34,843 bases of DNA from UBA6489 sp942490775. GTDB taxonomy: Bacteria; Patescibacteriota; Gracilibacteria; BD1-5; UBA6164. Both the position numbers and the translations under genes were made by a program. This document shows, piece by piece, positions 1-9,811 of the stretch; position 1 is the first letter of the stretch, and every line of letters begins with the position of its first letter. The stretch spans positions 1-34,843 of the forward strand of contig CALNYL010000002.1 in NCBI GenBank assembly GCA_942490775.1, written 5' to 3'. The notes below the pieces were generated by a model. The model was not told the origin of the DNA and searched no databases. It was given only the letters and a program-made list of their open reading frames with translations.

Positions 1-41
1 TTTAGAAGAGATTAGAAAAAGATATATTTTAACTTATGGAA

Positions 42-568
42 ATGAAAATTGTTTATATTGATTCACAAAATATACATAAATGAATCCAAGATTATCATGG
101 TTGGATTATAGACTGGAGGAGATTTTTTATTTATTTAAAAGATAAATATCTTGTAGATGAAATAAAAATATTTTTCTGATTTTTAAAGGAACAAAGATGA
201 CTATATAAAAAACTAAAAAAGATTTGATATAAAATTTGTTTTAAAGATACTTTAATACTACCAGACGGTAGTATTAAATGAAATGTTGATATAGATATTG
301 TTATATTTTCACTTAAAGACTACTATGAAAAATCTTTTCAAAAGCTTATTTAGTAACTTGAGATTGAGACTATAACAGTCTTGTTGATTTTTGGGAAGAA
401 AAAGATGTATTTTGAAAAGTATTTGTTCCTTGAGTAAAAAATACTTCTGTACTTTTGAAAAAGTCTGCAAAAAAGAATTTAATAGATTTAGTCCCTATGA
501 AAAATAAATTACAAAAAAAAGAACCAAGTACAAGACTTGATTCTTCTAAGTTAGAGAGGACAAATTAA
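42..568 (+). CDS. NYN-domain (LabA/PIN-like) protein, one frameshift
   Basis: A NYN-domain protein, a predicted metal-dependent RNase of the PIN-like fold. The N-terminus reads MKIVYIDSQNIHKGI, with the first acidic residue. A central DVDIDIVIF follows, and then LVTGDGDYNSLVDFW with the last acidic cluster. The reading frame from 42 ends at TAG 351-353. The conserved TGDGDY part continues one frame away to TAA 566-568. One missing T in the TTT at 349-351 explains the break. The C-terminus is lysine-rich. TGA is read as Gly at several family-conserved glycines. A second NYN gene lies at 926, and each is followed by a sufD-like start, so this is one half of a duplicated block. Family assignment is firm. 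Whether the gene is functional depends on whether the indel is real. Confidence 0.75.
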
Positions 569-671
569 GTATCTCTCTTAATTTGACTTTCTGTAAACTA
601 TATCAATAGTAGTGATATTTTAGAAAAATGCAAATTTTTTAGGCTTTTTACAAAAATAAAATTCCATACCT

Positions 672-752
672 ATGAAAATAACAAAAAACAGATTTTACGA
701 TTTATCAGAACTAAAAACAGACCATCTAATCATAGAAGATAATCTATACTAA
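672..752 (+). pseudogene. 5' stub of a sufD-like gene (26 codons)
   Basis: This short frame reads MKITKNRFYDLSELKTDHLI and ends at TAA after IIEDNLY. It closely matches the first 26 residues of the SufD-like protein at 1553 (MKITKNGFYKSQELNTDYLF). Nothing homologous follows the stop. It is best read as the surviving 5' end of a duplicated sufD copy whose remainder was deleted. It may still be translated as a short peptide, but no function can be proposed. Confidence 0.7.
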
Positions 753-779
753 GCCTATTTAGAATTTTTGATTTTTCAG

Positions 780-804
780 CTTGTCAATAGAGGGTTTTAA
801 CCCA
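780..804. repeat. 25-nt dispersed repeat with GGGTTTTAACCC palindrome (copy A)
   Basis: The 25 nt are the reverse complement, with one mismatch, of 29819-29843. The core is a perfect 12-nt palindrome. Both copies lie next to a copy of the longer palindromic element (839-902 here, 29748-29800 there) in the same relative order when one copy is inverted. Confidence 0.7.
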
Positions 805-838
805 AAACCATAAACTTAAGATTTTTTTTAAAATCTCT

Positions 839-902
839 ATATTGCCCTAAAGTATACACTTCGTAAAATTCTTCCCCCCACATAAGGGAATATAGGCTAC
901 AA
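839..902. repeat. Intergenic palindromic repeat, variant 5' half
   Basis: The first half (TTGCCCTAAAG, then ATACACTTCGTAAAATTCT) is nearly identical to 2256-2286. The element ends with the GGCTACAA tail shared by the copies near 9775 and 29791. A C-run and a short G-run could form a weak stem. It lies between the sufD stub and the second NYN gene. Confidence 0.6.
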
Positions 903-925
903 TTATTTTTTACTAAAAATTTATT

Positions 926-1339
926 ATGAAGGAACAATGAAATTATGCTTTTATAGACTGACAAAATTTATACTTATGAACTACCACAGAATGATGGAGT
1001 GTTGATTTATTTAAGTTTAGAATTTATATAAGGGACAAATACAAAATATCTAGAGCTTATTATTTTTTATGATATGTAAAAGACGAAAATAATCCTCTTT
1101 ATACTATGCTACAAGAAGCTTGATTTATAGTAGTCTTTAAAAAGCAGATGTTAGAAATGAATAGTAATAAAAAGTGAAATATTGATAGTGATTTAGTTTT
1201 TAATGTTATGGAAAAGCTTTTGGAAGAACCTGAAAAATTTAATAAAATTGTTTTGGTTTCGTGAGATTGAGATTTTAAAATACTTGTAGATTATCTTATA
1301 AAAAAGAATAGATTAGAAAAAATTCTTTTTCCCAAATAA
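926..1339 (+). CDS. NYN-domain protein, second copy, decayed 3' end
   Basis: A second NYN-domain protein, paralogous to the gene at 42. It starts MKEQGNYAFIDGQNLYL, has NIDSDLVFNVM in the middle and LVSGDGDFKILVDYL near the end, so all the acidic motifs of the fold are present. The frame stops at TAA 1337-1339 directly after ILFPK. The family normally continues with a basic tail. Such a tail is found one frame on from 1332 (NKKFTSSLYK), reached if one base of the TTTTTCCC run is removed. A KHKKREAS-like end, typical of these proteins, lies in the third frame and stops at 1439-1441. At least two indels therefore affect the tail, while the catalytic domain is intact. Confidence 0.7.
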
Positions 1340-1427
1340 AAAGTTCACTTCAAGCCTTTATAAGACTATAAAAATTATTTACAAAGACTTTTTATTAAAT
1401 TCTAAATCAAAATTAAGCACAAAAAAA

Positions 1428-1469
1428 GAGAAGCTTCCTAAAGCACTAACACTTTTCGGGACACTTCTC
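1428..1469 (-). terminator. Imperfect stem-loop followed by T7 on the - strand
   Basis: GAGAAG (1428-1433) pairs with CTTCTC (1464-1469). Inside, TTCC pairs with GGGA using one G-U wobble, and AAAG pairs with CTTT. On the - strand the stem is followed by seven Ts, so it looks like a terminator for transcription entering from the right. It overlaps the decayed end of the second NYN gene. Confidence 0.45.
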
Positions 1470-1552
1470 GTCTTGATGTATTAATATTGTATAAAAATTT
1501 TAGAAAAAAAGTCAAATTTTTACCTAGTTATCAATTGAAAATAAAAAAAATT

Positions 1553-2227
1553 ATGAAAATAACAAAAAACTGATTTTATAAATCACAAGAATTAAACACA
1601 GATTATCTATTTATAGAAGATAATCTAGATGATGTAGTATTGTTTGATAATGACGATAAACTACAAAGAATAGAAGTATGAAATAATTCTACACTAAACT
1701 ATTTTTCATATTTTTATGATATAAAAGATTGTAAAAAGCATATTATATGAAAATGAGAAAATTCACACAATAAACCTAAACACTATACTCTTCAAAAAAA
1801 TGATTCTATAAAACTAAAAATTATATGAGAGGCTAGTAATAATAGTTCCAAAATAGATATGAATATACTAGCTCTAATATGAGAATGATGATTTATAGAC
1901 CTAGACGGAATTTTAAAAATAAATAAAAACTTAGAAAAGATAAAATGACATCTAAAAGAAATAAATATTTATCTAGGAGAAAAATGAAAAATAAAATCTA
2001 TTCCAACTTTAGAAGTAGCTTCTGATGATGTAGAAGCAAGTCACTCTTGTAAAATAGAAAGAATAAGCGATGATGATTTATTTTATCTAAGAAGTAGAGG
2101 GATAGAAAGAAATAATGCCGTAACCATGATGCTTAGAAATTATATTTCTTGAATTTTTTCTTGATTATGAAAAATAAATAGAGAATTTTGCTCTGGAATA
2201 GTTGAAGATATTTTTGAAAGGATTTAG
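1553..2227 (+). CDS. sufD: SufB/SufD-family Fe-S cluster assembly protein (short form)
   Basis: This 224-residue protein matches the C-terminal beta-helix core of the SufB/SufD family, which scaffolds Fe-S clusters with SufC in the cytoplasm. Diagnostic stretches are LEVASDDVEASHSCKIERIS, the family's late core motif, and YLRSRGIERNNAVTMMLRNY near the end. It is much shorter than typical SufB or SufD (about 400-480 residues), as seen in other reduced CPR genomes. No sufC or sufB is visible in the window. TGA is Gly at several sites (LIGEGGFIDLDG). A 5' stub of a second copy lies at 672. I infer SufD rather than SufB from size only. Confidence 0.8.
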
Positions 2228-2249
2228 AAAAAACTTAATAATCCAAATA

Positions 2250-2314
2250 CCTCTATCTTGCCCTAAAGGATACACTTCGTAAAATTCTCTCTCCTTTCTG
2301 AGGAAAGAAGCTAC
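2250..2314. repeat. Intergenic palindromic repeat, variant 5' half
   Basis: The 5' part repeats 839-870 almost exactly (TTGCCCTAAAG, ATACACTTCGTAAAATTCT). The 3' part forms a stem, CTCTCCTTTC with GAGGAAAG, and ends in GCTACAAG like the other elements. It lies between sufD and the HIT gene. Confidence 0.65.
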
Positions 2315-2340
2315 AAGAAAATAAAATTAAAATTTAATCT

Positions 2341-2748
2341 ATGAAAACTTATAACTCCAGAAAAGAATATGAAGAAGCAGGATTTTTTGATAAAAATAAC
2401 TGTCCTTTTTGTGAAAATATAGAAATAACTAATAAAGTTTTATATAGAACAGAACTTTGGATAATAATTGAAAATAAATACCCATATTTTTGAGATAAAG
2501 ATCACTTGTTAGCTTTACCTAAAAATCATAAGTCTCATACTTATGAATTATCTAAAGAAGAATTAGTAGATTTTATAAATGTGGAAAAGTTTATGAAAAA
2601 GTACTATTGAGATAAAGAATATTTTTCTTTTATTAGGCAAACAAAGTGAAATAAAAGTGTAGATCATTTGCATTATCATTATTTGCATTGAAAGATTAGT
2701 GCAAGTGAAGGAAGAATAGAGGGAAAGAAATATTTAAGAATAAAATAA
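2341..2748 (+). CDS. HIT-family nucleotide hydrolase
   Basis: A 135-residue HIT superfamily protein, which hydrolyses dinucleoside polyphosphates or nucleotide conjugates through a nucleophilic histidine. The active-site triad is visible as SVDHLHYHYLHG (H-x-H-x-H-x-x), about residues 105-116. The N-terminus has a CPFCEN motif with a Cys pair, typical of zinc-containing HIT proteins, followed by YRTELWIIIENKYP and LALPKNHKSH as in the family. The gene is complete with no frame problems. It starts at ATG with no clear Shine-Dalgarno, as for most genes here. Exact substrate unknown. Confidence 0.85.
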
Positions 2749-2757
2749 TTTTTTTCG

Positions 2758-2785
2758 TTGCAAAATTCGGTTATATATGTAATAT
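2758..2785 (+). promoter_or_regulatory. Putative sigma70-type promoter
   Basis: TTGCAA (2758-2763) and TAATAT (2780-2785) are separated by 16 nt, in the gap upstream of the gene at 2855. The fit is reasonable, but such matches are frequent in AT-rich DNA. Confidence 0.35.
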
Positions 2786-2854
2786 ATTCAGAGATTAAAA
2801 AAAATATTCTCTAAAACTACTTGATTTCTAAATATTTTTCAACAAAACAAACCT

Positions 2855-3505
2855 ATGAAACAATCAAAAAATAATTATGAGATACAAGTAAAAAGAAAAG
2901 ACGAAATATATAATAACTTAACACTAAGATCATACTATATAGATAGAATTGAATGAAAAGAAATCGAACAATGGAATGAAAACTGGCAAATTTCAAAAAC
3001 AAGAAATTTTAATCCACACAACTATAAAAAATACAATAATTATTCAAAATGCCTATACACTCCTTGCTATATAAATTTAGACAATAATTTAGAAAAAGAC
3101 TTTGTAGAACATTTAGAAAAAAATGCAGACAAAATAACTTGGTGGTGGCAAAACTGAAACGAACATATGGCTTTAAATTTCTGAATAAAATATTGAGACT
3201 TTTCAACATTTCAACCAGATTTTATAGTGATGTTTGAAGATTGAAGCACTTGAATATTTGATACAAAGGCATATTGAGATAGAGAAGAGCAAAATAAAAT
3301 AAAAGCAGAAGCTTTACAGAGCTATATAAAAGAAGAAAACCAAAAATGAAAAAATCTATTTTGATGAATAATAGTAAAGTCATGAGAACACTTTCTTCTA
3401 AATTCAGATGAAGAATACAAACCTTTTGATGAAAATATGATTGCTGAGAAATGAGTGGCATACAATAGAGAAGTGAGGTGATGGAATTATTTTTTAGAGA
3501 AATAA
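2855..3505 (+). CDS. Stand-alone C-terminal nuclease domain of a type III restriction (Res)-like protein
   Basis: This 216-residue protein matches the C-terminal endonuclease part of type III restriction Res subunits and related DEAD-box restriction proteins. It contains ITWWWQNGNEHMALNFGIKY, then the PD-(D/E)xK-like core FQPDFIVMFEDGSTGIFDTK, and then KIKAEALQSYIKEEN and KGKNLFGGIIV. The helicase that should precede it is absent: the 106 nt upstream are non-coding and a possible promoter sits there. The frame is intact from ATG. It may be a remnant of a lost restriction gene or an independently expressed nuclease. No modification subunit is adjacent, although methylase-like debris lies near 30.3 and 31.3 kb. 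Confidence 0.65.
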
Positions 3506-3550
3506 CCTCTCTCTAAATTCTCTCTCCTTCTCAGGAGAAAGAGGCTGCAT
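3506..3550. repeat. Degenerate palindromic repeat copy
   Basis: CCTCTCTCTAAATTC, then a stem of CTCC with GGAG around TTCTCA, then AAAGAGGCTGC. This matches the layout of the other elements (CCATCCCT-AAATTC-stem-GGCTACA) in degenerate form. It follows directly on the stop at 3505. Confidence 0.45.
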
Positions 3551-3644
3551 TCTTTGGAATAAAATAAAAAAAACACCATGAAAAAGACATCATGAAAAAG
3601 ACACCATAAATGGATGTCTCTACTTTATTTACTAAAATAATATT

Positions 3645-4218
3645 ATGGCAAAAAAACAAGTACTGATACTACATTGATGGGAAGTCTGATTCAAACTCTA
3701 ACTGGTTTCCTTGGGCAAAAAAAGAATTTGAAAATAAATGATACAAAGTCATTTGTCCAAATCTTACAAACACTGATTACCCAGTTATAGAAGAGCAACT
3801 AAAAGACTTAGAAAATATAAAACTAAATCCTTGAGATGTTATTATATGACATTCTTTGGGAGGTAAGTTATGACTAAAGTTTATTGAAGATAATAAAATA
3901 AAGAGAATAAATGTTTTATTTGCTGCACCTGTTTATGATAACTTAGCTGATGAATTATGAGAAAAAATATTTTGAGATGCTTTTTATTGTTTAGCTAGTT
4001 ATTTTAATACTGTTATTAATTTTAGAAATGTTAACAAATTGTGAAATAAATTTGCTATTTTTCTTTCAGACAATGACCCCTTTATAAATATGTTTAGTGC
4101 GAAAGAGTATTTTTCTAGATTAGAAAATATTGATTTTATAGAGTTTCATAATATGGGGCATTTAAGTCAAGGAACTGATAATTTTACTTTTCCAGAGTTG
4201 TTTGAATATGTGAGATAA
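3645..4218 (+). CDS. RBBP9/YdeN-family alpha/beta hydrolase, one frameshift
   Basis: A serine hydrolase of the RBBP9/YdeN type. It opens MAKKQVLILHGW and continues SNWFPWAKKEFENKGYKV, with the nucleophile elbow VIIGHSLGGKL (first Gly is TGA). SDNDPF supplies the acid and NMGHLSQG the histidine, so the catalytic triad is complete. The frame from 3645 stops at TAA 3699. The rest lies one frame on, and deleting one G from the GGG at 3679-3681 restores a continuous protein of about 190 residues. Either this is a sequencing error or the gene is inactivated at codon 12. The substrate is unknown. The gene stands alone between two unrelated genes. Confidence 0.75.
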
Positions 4219-4252
4219 AAGTGATATTTTAGTAAAAGTAGGGAAATATCCA

Positions 4253-4507
4253 ATGAATAAGTTTCTGAAAGAAAAGAATAAAGTTTTTTACAAAAAGACT
4301 TTTCTTTTTTGTTTTCTCTATAGTATAGTTTTAGTTTACATATATTATATATACAAAATGAATCGTTCAATTTATTACAACTATATTGAAGACAAACTAT
4401 TTACACTATCAAAAAGAGTTAAATCTAGAGGGAAATTAAATATATTAGATTTACATATACATTTAGAGAATTTTTATTTAAATCTATTAAATAAACTAAT
4501 TTGATAG
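4253..4507 (+). CDS. Small single-span membrane protein
   Basis: An 84-residue protein of unknown family. A lysine-rich N-terminus (KFLKEKNKVFYKKT) precedes one hydrophobic span of about 20 residues, FLFCFLYSIVLVYIYYIY. A charged C-terminal part containing LDLHIHLENFYLNLLNKLI follows. With TGA as Gly it ends LIG-TAG at 4505-4507. The same frame then stays open for another 23 codons (starting ELENMNQISQN) to TAA 4577-4579, so the TAG may be a mutation or may be read through. The positive-inside rule suggests a cytoplasmic N-terminus. No function proposed. Confidence 0.5.
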
Positions 4508-4618
4508 GAACTAGAAAATATGAATCAAATATCACAAAATATAGAGTCTATTGATTTAATAGATGAAAAAAATAAATAATTATTCTCTATTTTTTATATT
4601 TTTAACCTCTTTCCCCCC

Positions 4619-6881
4619 ATGAAAAACAAAATCCCTCTACTAATAATCCCCCTTCTAATATTAACCTCTTGTTGAAACAACAACACCTCCACCACACAAT
4701 CAACCCCAAAAATAAACCAAACACCCCAAAATAAACCAAACACCCCAAAATAAACAATTTTGTAAGATGTCATGAAACCCAAACCATATATTACCGATAA
4801 ACACAGAAAAATGACTAGGATGCAGTCACTACAGCCTTGAAGAAAACATCATAAAATACCACAACATCTCAGGAGATTACCAAGAGATAAAAGAAGCAGA
4901 ACAAGAAAGTTTTCAAACAATAGACCTATACTATGCAAAAGATAAAAATTACTGATACTACAAATGAAAAAAAATAGAAGAAAGTGATGGAAAGTCCTTT
5001 AAAGTACTAGACATAAACTATTCAAAAGATAAAAACAATGTCTACAAAAATGGTAAAAAACTAGAAAAAGTAGACACAGAAACATTTACAGTAGTTGAAC
5101 AACTATCTGATTTCACAAAAGATAAAGATACAGTTTATTTTGCTTGAGAACCAATAAAAAACTCTGATCCAAAAACTTTTGAAATAATTCCAAACTCAAA
5201 CGGATACAGCTTTAGTTATTTTTCAAAAGATGAAAAATCAGTCTACTACAAGAAACTAAAAGTAAAAGAAGCAGACATAAAAACATTTAAGCACTATAAA
5301 TCAGACTATGCAAAAGATAAAAACTCAGTATTTTTCAGGGAAAATAAAATACCAGAAGCAAATATAAAAACATTTGAACCACTACAAAATAACTACTGAA
5401 TTGATGATAAATTTGCTTACAATTGAAGCAAACTAATAGAATCAAGTTATTGACCAACCTATGAAGTAATAAACGACAAATATCAAAAAGATAAAAATTT
5501 TGTCTACTTAAACGGTGAAAAAATAGAAAATAGCGACTGACCATCTTTTGAAATACTAAATGAAAACTATGCCAAAGATAAAAAACAAGTCTATTTTGAT
5601 AAGGAAATTATTGAAGGAGCAGATTCTACAAGCTTCAAAGTAGATGAAGAAAGTTATTTTACAGCAGAAGATAAGAGTTTTAAATATATTTGAGCAGAAA
5701 AGAGAGATAGAAAAAGTGCCGTGAAAAACTTTATAGAAGCTTATTTTTCTACTACAAATTGAGTGATAAGTAATGTAAAAGACAAGTTTCAAATAAATAA
5801 TAAAGACGGAGAACTAATATTGAATATTGATTATAATTTTAGTTACGATGAACATTCAAAATATCGGTTCAATGATCATGAAATGCTTACTTGTTATACT
5901 TCTGGTGAGAGTTGCCTTTCTCGTGGTGATGAACCTTTTTGGAGAAAATTAGAAAATGAACTAAAAAAATCTTTTTGAGCAGTAAAAAAAATAACTATTA
6001 ACTTTAATGGTGAAACTTTTTATATAAAGACCAAAAATATTATAAAGAAGATGCTATTTTTATGACTATCTAGTGATTGAATATATGCGGAGATATATTT
6101 CTCCAATCATAGTCCTTGACCTTGAAATACTTGTCCTTTTATAGATATGCAAACAGGAAAATGTTTATTTGAATATTGATATGAATTTTATGAAAATTAT
6201 AGTGACGAAGAGAAACAGAAAAAGAAAGAAGAAATAAGAAAAAAATATAATCTAAAAAAAGATTTTGATAAAACTGCTTGATTTCTTGTAAATACTTATG
6301 ATTTAACAGATGATGTAAAAATTATTTGAAGAGAATATATTCCTGAAGAGAATCTTGATGAATACTGAAATATTAAATATGAAGGAGAAGAAGAGTTTTT
6401 AAAAAGAACAAATATTCTACTAATACACACAAAAACAAATACAAAAATAACAGTTTTATCAGAAGTTTGAAGTAATTTTACTTGATTTTACGGACATAAA
6501 GATATGAAATGAATTTTATCTTTAACTCGGTCATATCGGGAGTGAGATAAAATTTTTAATGATACTGTAATTTCAGAAGAGCTTTTAGACAACAAACTCT
6601 CAAGACTCTACAATAATGTCTGAATGCACTATTATAAAGAAAAAGATTATACAACAGCTCTAGAAAATTTTCAAAAAGCTGTAGAGGTGGCGAATGAATA
6701 TGCACAAGCATATTATAACAAAGCATGTACCAATTCCCTGCTATGAAAAAAAGATGGGGCGATTTTAGATCTAAAAAAGGCAATAGAAATTGATTCTAAG
6801 ACTTTTAAAGAAAAAGCTAAAAATGATAGTGATTTTGAGAGTATCAAGGAAAGCAATGAATTTATTGAATTATTGAAATAA
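4619..6881 (+). CDS. DKNYY-repeat lipoprotein with TPR-like C-terminus; frame broken by a 19-bp tandem duplication
   Basis: A surface lipoprotein of about 750 residues. The signal peptide MKNKIPLLIIPLLILTSC ends in a lipobox. About eight DKNYY-type repeats follow, each of the form ADxxTFexLxxxYaKDKnxVYy (for example SFQTIDLYYAKDKNYGYY). Next comes a globular region, then two TPR-like units near the C-terminus (YYKEKDYTTALENFQKAVEV; AYYNKACTNSLLGKKDGAIL). The signal-peptide frame ends at TAA 4751-4753, while the body lies one frame on. Removing one of two 19-bp repeats (4717-4754) joins them exactly. Another DKNYY gene follows 72 nt downstream. The molecular role of DKNYY proteins is not established. 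Confidence 0.8.
4717..4754 (+). repeat. 19-bp perfect tandem repeat (x2) in a lipoprotein linker
   Basis: Two identical 19-nt units start at 4717 and 4736, each CCAAACACCCCAAAATAAA, in the Pro/Gln/Asn-rich linker just after the lipobox. Since 19 is not a multiple of three, each gain or loss shifts the frame. With one unit the signal peptide and the DKNYY body are in frame; with the two present here they are not. Confidence 0.9.
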
Positions 6882-6953
6882 GTATATTTTTGTGTAAGAT
6901 GAGAAATAGTGGAAAAACTTTTAAATAAAATCTTAATTCCTAAAACTAATTTT

Positions 6954-8723
6954 ATGAAATATATAAAAATAACTCTAATCATTTTACTTTTTGTTTTAGT
7001 TTCTTGCTGACAAGAAACTAACAATTCTAAAAACCAAGAAAAGAGCAATACTTGAACAGTAGAAACTCAAGAAGAAAATAAGCTTGTTGATTTGTGAGAT
7101 GGATATAGTAAAGATGAAAATGATGTTTATTATGAAGGAGAGAAAATAGAAGAACTAGAAAAAGATAATTTTGAAGTACTAAAATATGGTTTTGCTAAAA
7201 ATAATGATACCATCTTTCTAGACGGTAAAAAATGAAGAGTTGCAGATATTAATTCATTTGAAGTTCTTAATGAGTACTATTCTAAAGACAAATACTTTAT
7301 TTACTGAAAAGATTTTTATGGAAATATGCCATATCTGATTCTAAAGACAGAAAAAGTAGACTATGATACATTTGAAGCTCTAGAATATGGTTATGGAAAA
7401 GATAAAAGATGATACTACTTAGAATGAAATTGATTATTAGGTATAGAACCAGATGGATTTGAAATTTTAGGTCACTCATACATAAAAAATAATGGTGAAA
7501 TAGAATATGCAGGAGGTGGGGCTTTAAGAAGAGAAAAAATAACAAACGAAGTTGATTTAGAAACTTTTAAATCTATATCTTACCAATATGCAAAAGATAA
7601 AAATAATGTCTATTATAAAAACTATTTAATTAAAGGAGCTGATTCTAAAACATTTGAAACTATTTGAATTTATGGAAAAGATAAAAATCATATTTATGAA
7701 GATAACCTTATTTTAGAATGAGTAAAACCTAAAACTTTTGAAATAATTAAAGGCTCTAACTGAAATTATGCAAAAGACGAAAATTATGTTTATATAGATT
7801 TTAGAAAAGAAGAGAAAATAGACCCTCAAACATTTCAAATAATAGAAAAACCATATTGGAAAGATAAGAATTATATTTACTTAAACTGAAAAGTTATAGA
7901 GTGATCTGATTCTAGCTCATTTGAAATTATATATAGAGAGTCTAAACAAAAAGATATTCTCTATTCAAAAGATAAAAACTTTGTTTATTATAATTATAAG
8001 TGATTATTATCAGGGGAAAAACAAAAACTAGAAGGAGTTGATTCTGAAAGTTTTGAGGTTTTAATGGATTATTTAGTAAAGGATAAAAATAGTGTCTATA
8101 TTGTAAATAGATGATATTCGGAAAAAATTGATGTAGATGTAGAAACATTTGAGTTGATAGGAAACAATTATGCCAAAGATAAAAATAGTGTTTATATGCT
8201 AAGTTATTCAAATTTAAATTACAAAAATTATATTTTGCTTCCTATAAAATGAATTGATTTAGATACATTTGAAATATTAGAACTTCCATATTCTAAAGAC
8301 AAAAACAATATATATTATATTGATAATAAATTAAAAGGAGTAGATTTTGAATCATTTAAAATTTTGGATTCTCCTTATTTAAAGGATAAAGATAAGATAT
8401 ATTTTGGATGAATTATATTGGATGTTGATTATAATAGTTTTGAAACCCTAGACTCTGATTATTCTAGGGATAAAGATAAAATCTATTGGCATTGAGCAGA
8501 AATAGTTTGAGCAGATTTAGAAACATTTGAGGTTTTATGATGAGAATTTGTTAATTCAGCAAGAGATAAAAATAATATTTACTCTGGTTGAGAGAAATTA
8601 GAAAATATTGATGCAGAAACATTTAAAATAGTTCATGGTTACTATATGGTTGATAAAGATAACTGTTATGCTTGGTATTGAGAGAAAATAGATGGTTCAA
8701 TTTGCGAAAGACTTCGTAAATAA
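6954..8723 (+). CDS. DKNYY-repeat lipoprotein
   Basis: This 589-residue lipoprotein is complete. MKYIKITLIILLFVLVSC is a signal peptide ending in a lipobox cysteine, followed by an Asn/Lys/Glu-rich linker. About a dozen or more DKNYY-type units of 35-60 residues follow, with the recurring pattern GaDxeTFeiLxxxYaKDKNxVYY (for example VDLETFKSISYQYAKDKNNV). The protein ends in a shorter unit containing two cysteines (KDNCYAWYGEK; SICERLRK). The same CY...C ending recurs in the DKNYY proteins at 18082, 19622 and 21452. It is probably anchored outside the cytoplasmic membrane. It lies 72 nt after another DKNYY gene and 23 nt before a third lipoprotein, so the three could be co-transcribed. Confidence 0.85.
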
Positions 8724-8746
8724 TTTTAATTTTTAAAAATAATTTT

Positions 8747-9724
8747 ATGAAATACATAAAAATCCTGTTAATTGTTTTACTCTTTACTTTAACATCTTGT
8801 GGAGAAAATGTTAAAAACTCTACAGAAGATATTAACAAAACAGAAGATATTAAAAAAGCGGTAGAAAATCAAGTTGAAAAAAAAGCTACTTGAGAAGCCC
8901 AAGAAACACAAACAAAAATACTAAAACCCATACTCACAGAGGCTTGAGCAATAATCATCTCTGAAGATGAAAACTTTATGATAAACATTCCTTTAGAGGC
9001 ATTTGAGAACCCTTTAGAACTATCTGTTCAAGAAAACCTATTTATTTGAGATGATTCAGAATATAAAACCTACAAACTTATTTCAGAAAAAGAAAAAAAT
9101 TGAATAATACCATTTCAAATAATTATGAAATATGACTATAACTCTGAAGTAGGAAAAATATTTGAAAATGTAAACCAAGAAGAATGAACAAAATATACAG
9201 AAGACAATATAACAATCCTGAAAAATAAGCTAGACATACCAGTTCTTAAGGATAAAGAAACATTAAGACTAAGCTCATTTGATTTAGAATTTGATTGAGA
9301 ATATCAACTTTGACTATCAGAATCTCCTTCTATTTTAAGCAATTCTATATGAAAATTAGAAATTTATAAAACCTATACCATCTTTCCAGAAGAATATGAT
9401 ATTTCTTCTGTTTTTGAAATAATAAAAAGATACAAACCAAGTAAATTTGAAGCATGAAAAACAATGAATGCAGTTCAATTATATCTGGATGAAAATAAAA
9501 AAGAAAATATTTTAAATAATTTTGGAGACTATAAAGCACAATTCTTCTGATGAATAAATGAAGAATGAGAAAAAATAATCTATGCAAATTATTTTTGTGA
9601 TGATTTTGAAAACTGGAAAACAGAATTAGTTGAAGTTGAAGATGGTTGAGAATGTTATTTTAATCTGAAAATTAACTTAGACACAGAAGAAGTTTTTGAT
9701 TTTAGAGTTAATTGAAATGCTTAA
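8747..9724 (+). CDS. Lipoprotein of unknown function
   Basis: A 325-residue lipoprotein. The signal peptide MKYIKILLIVLLFTLTSC, with lipobox cysteine, is nearly the same as that of the preceding DKNYY gene. A Lys/Glu/Thr-rich linker leads to a globular domain without DKNYY repeats. Recognisable parts are ILTEAGAIIISEDENFMINI, VLKDKETLRLSSFDLEFDGE, IGKLEIYKTYTIFPEEYDIS and a Cys-containing C-terminal part (YANYFCDDFENWKTE; GECYFNLKIN). I do not recognise the domain. It is the third gene of a run of lipoproteins from 4619 and probably shares their transcript. It ends just before a palindromic repeat at 9731. Confidence 0.75.
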
Positions 9725-9730
9725 AAATTC

Positions 9731-9782
9731 ATAATCCATCCTAAATTCCTTGCCTTTCATACGAAAGGAAGGAGGCTACAAT
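9731..9782. repeat. Palindromic repeat element, intergenic copy
   Basis: It starts ATAATCCATCC, then CTAAATTCCTTGCCTTTC, a 4-nt loop ATAC, then GAAAGGAAGGA and GGCTACAATAA. The stem CCTTTC/GAAAGG extends to CCTT/AAGG past a bulged G. The same element occurs inside coding genes at 10793, 11540 and 17584. Confidence 0.8.
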
Positions 9783-9811
9783 AAAATAATTATATTTAAT
9801 ATCCCTAAAAA

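Noticed and set aside
1331..1339. Programmed +1 frameshift at CCC AAA TAA in NYN2
   Set aside because: No stimulatory signal is evident, and the tail needs a further frame change, so decay or indel error is simpler.
3009..3461. Two - strand frames opposite the Res-like gene
   Set aside because: They are antisense shadows rich in Leu/Phe and overlap a well-supported + strand protein.
4800..8700. CRISPR array or satellite from the recurring AAAGATAAAAAT strings
   Set aside because: The repeats are codons for the KDKN part of protein repeats, with variable spacing and divergent sequence.
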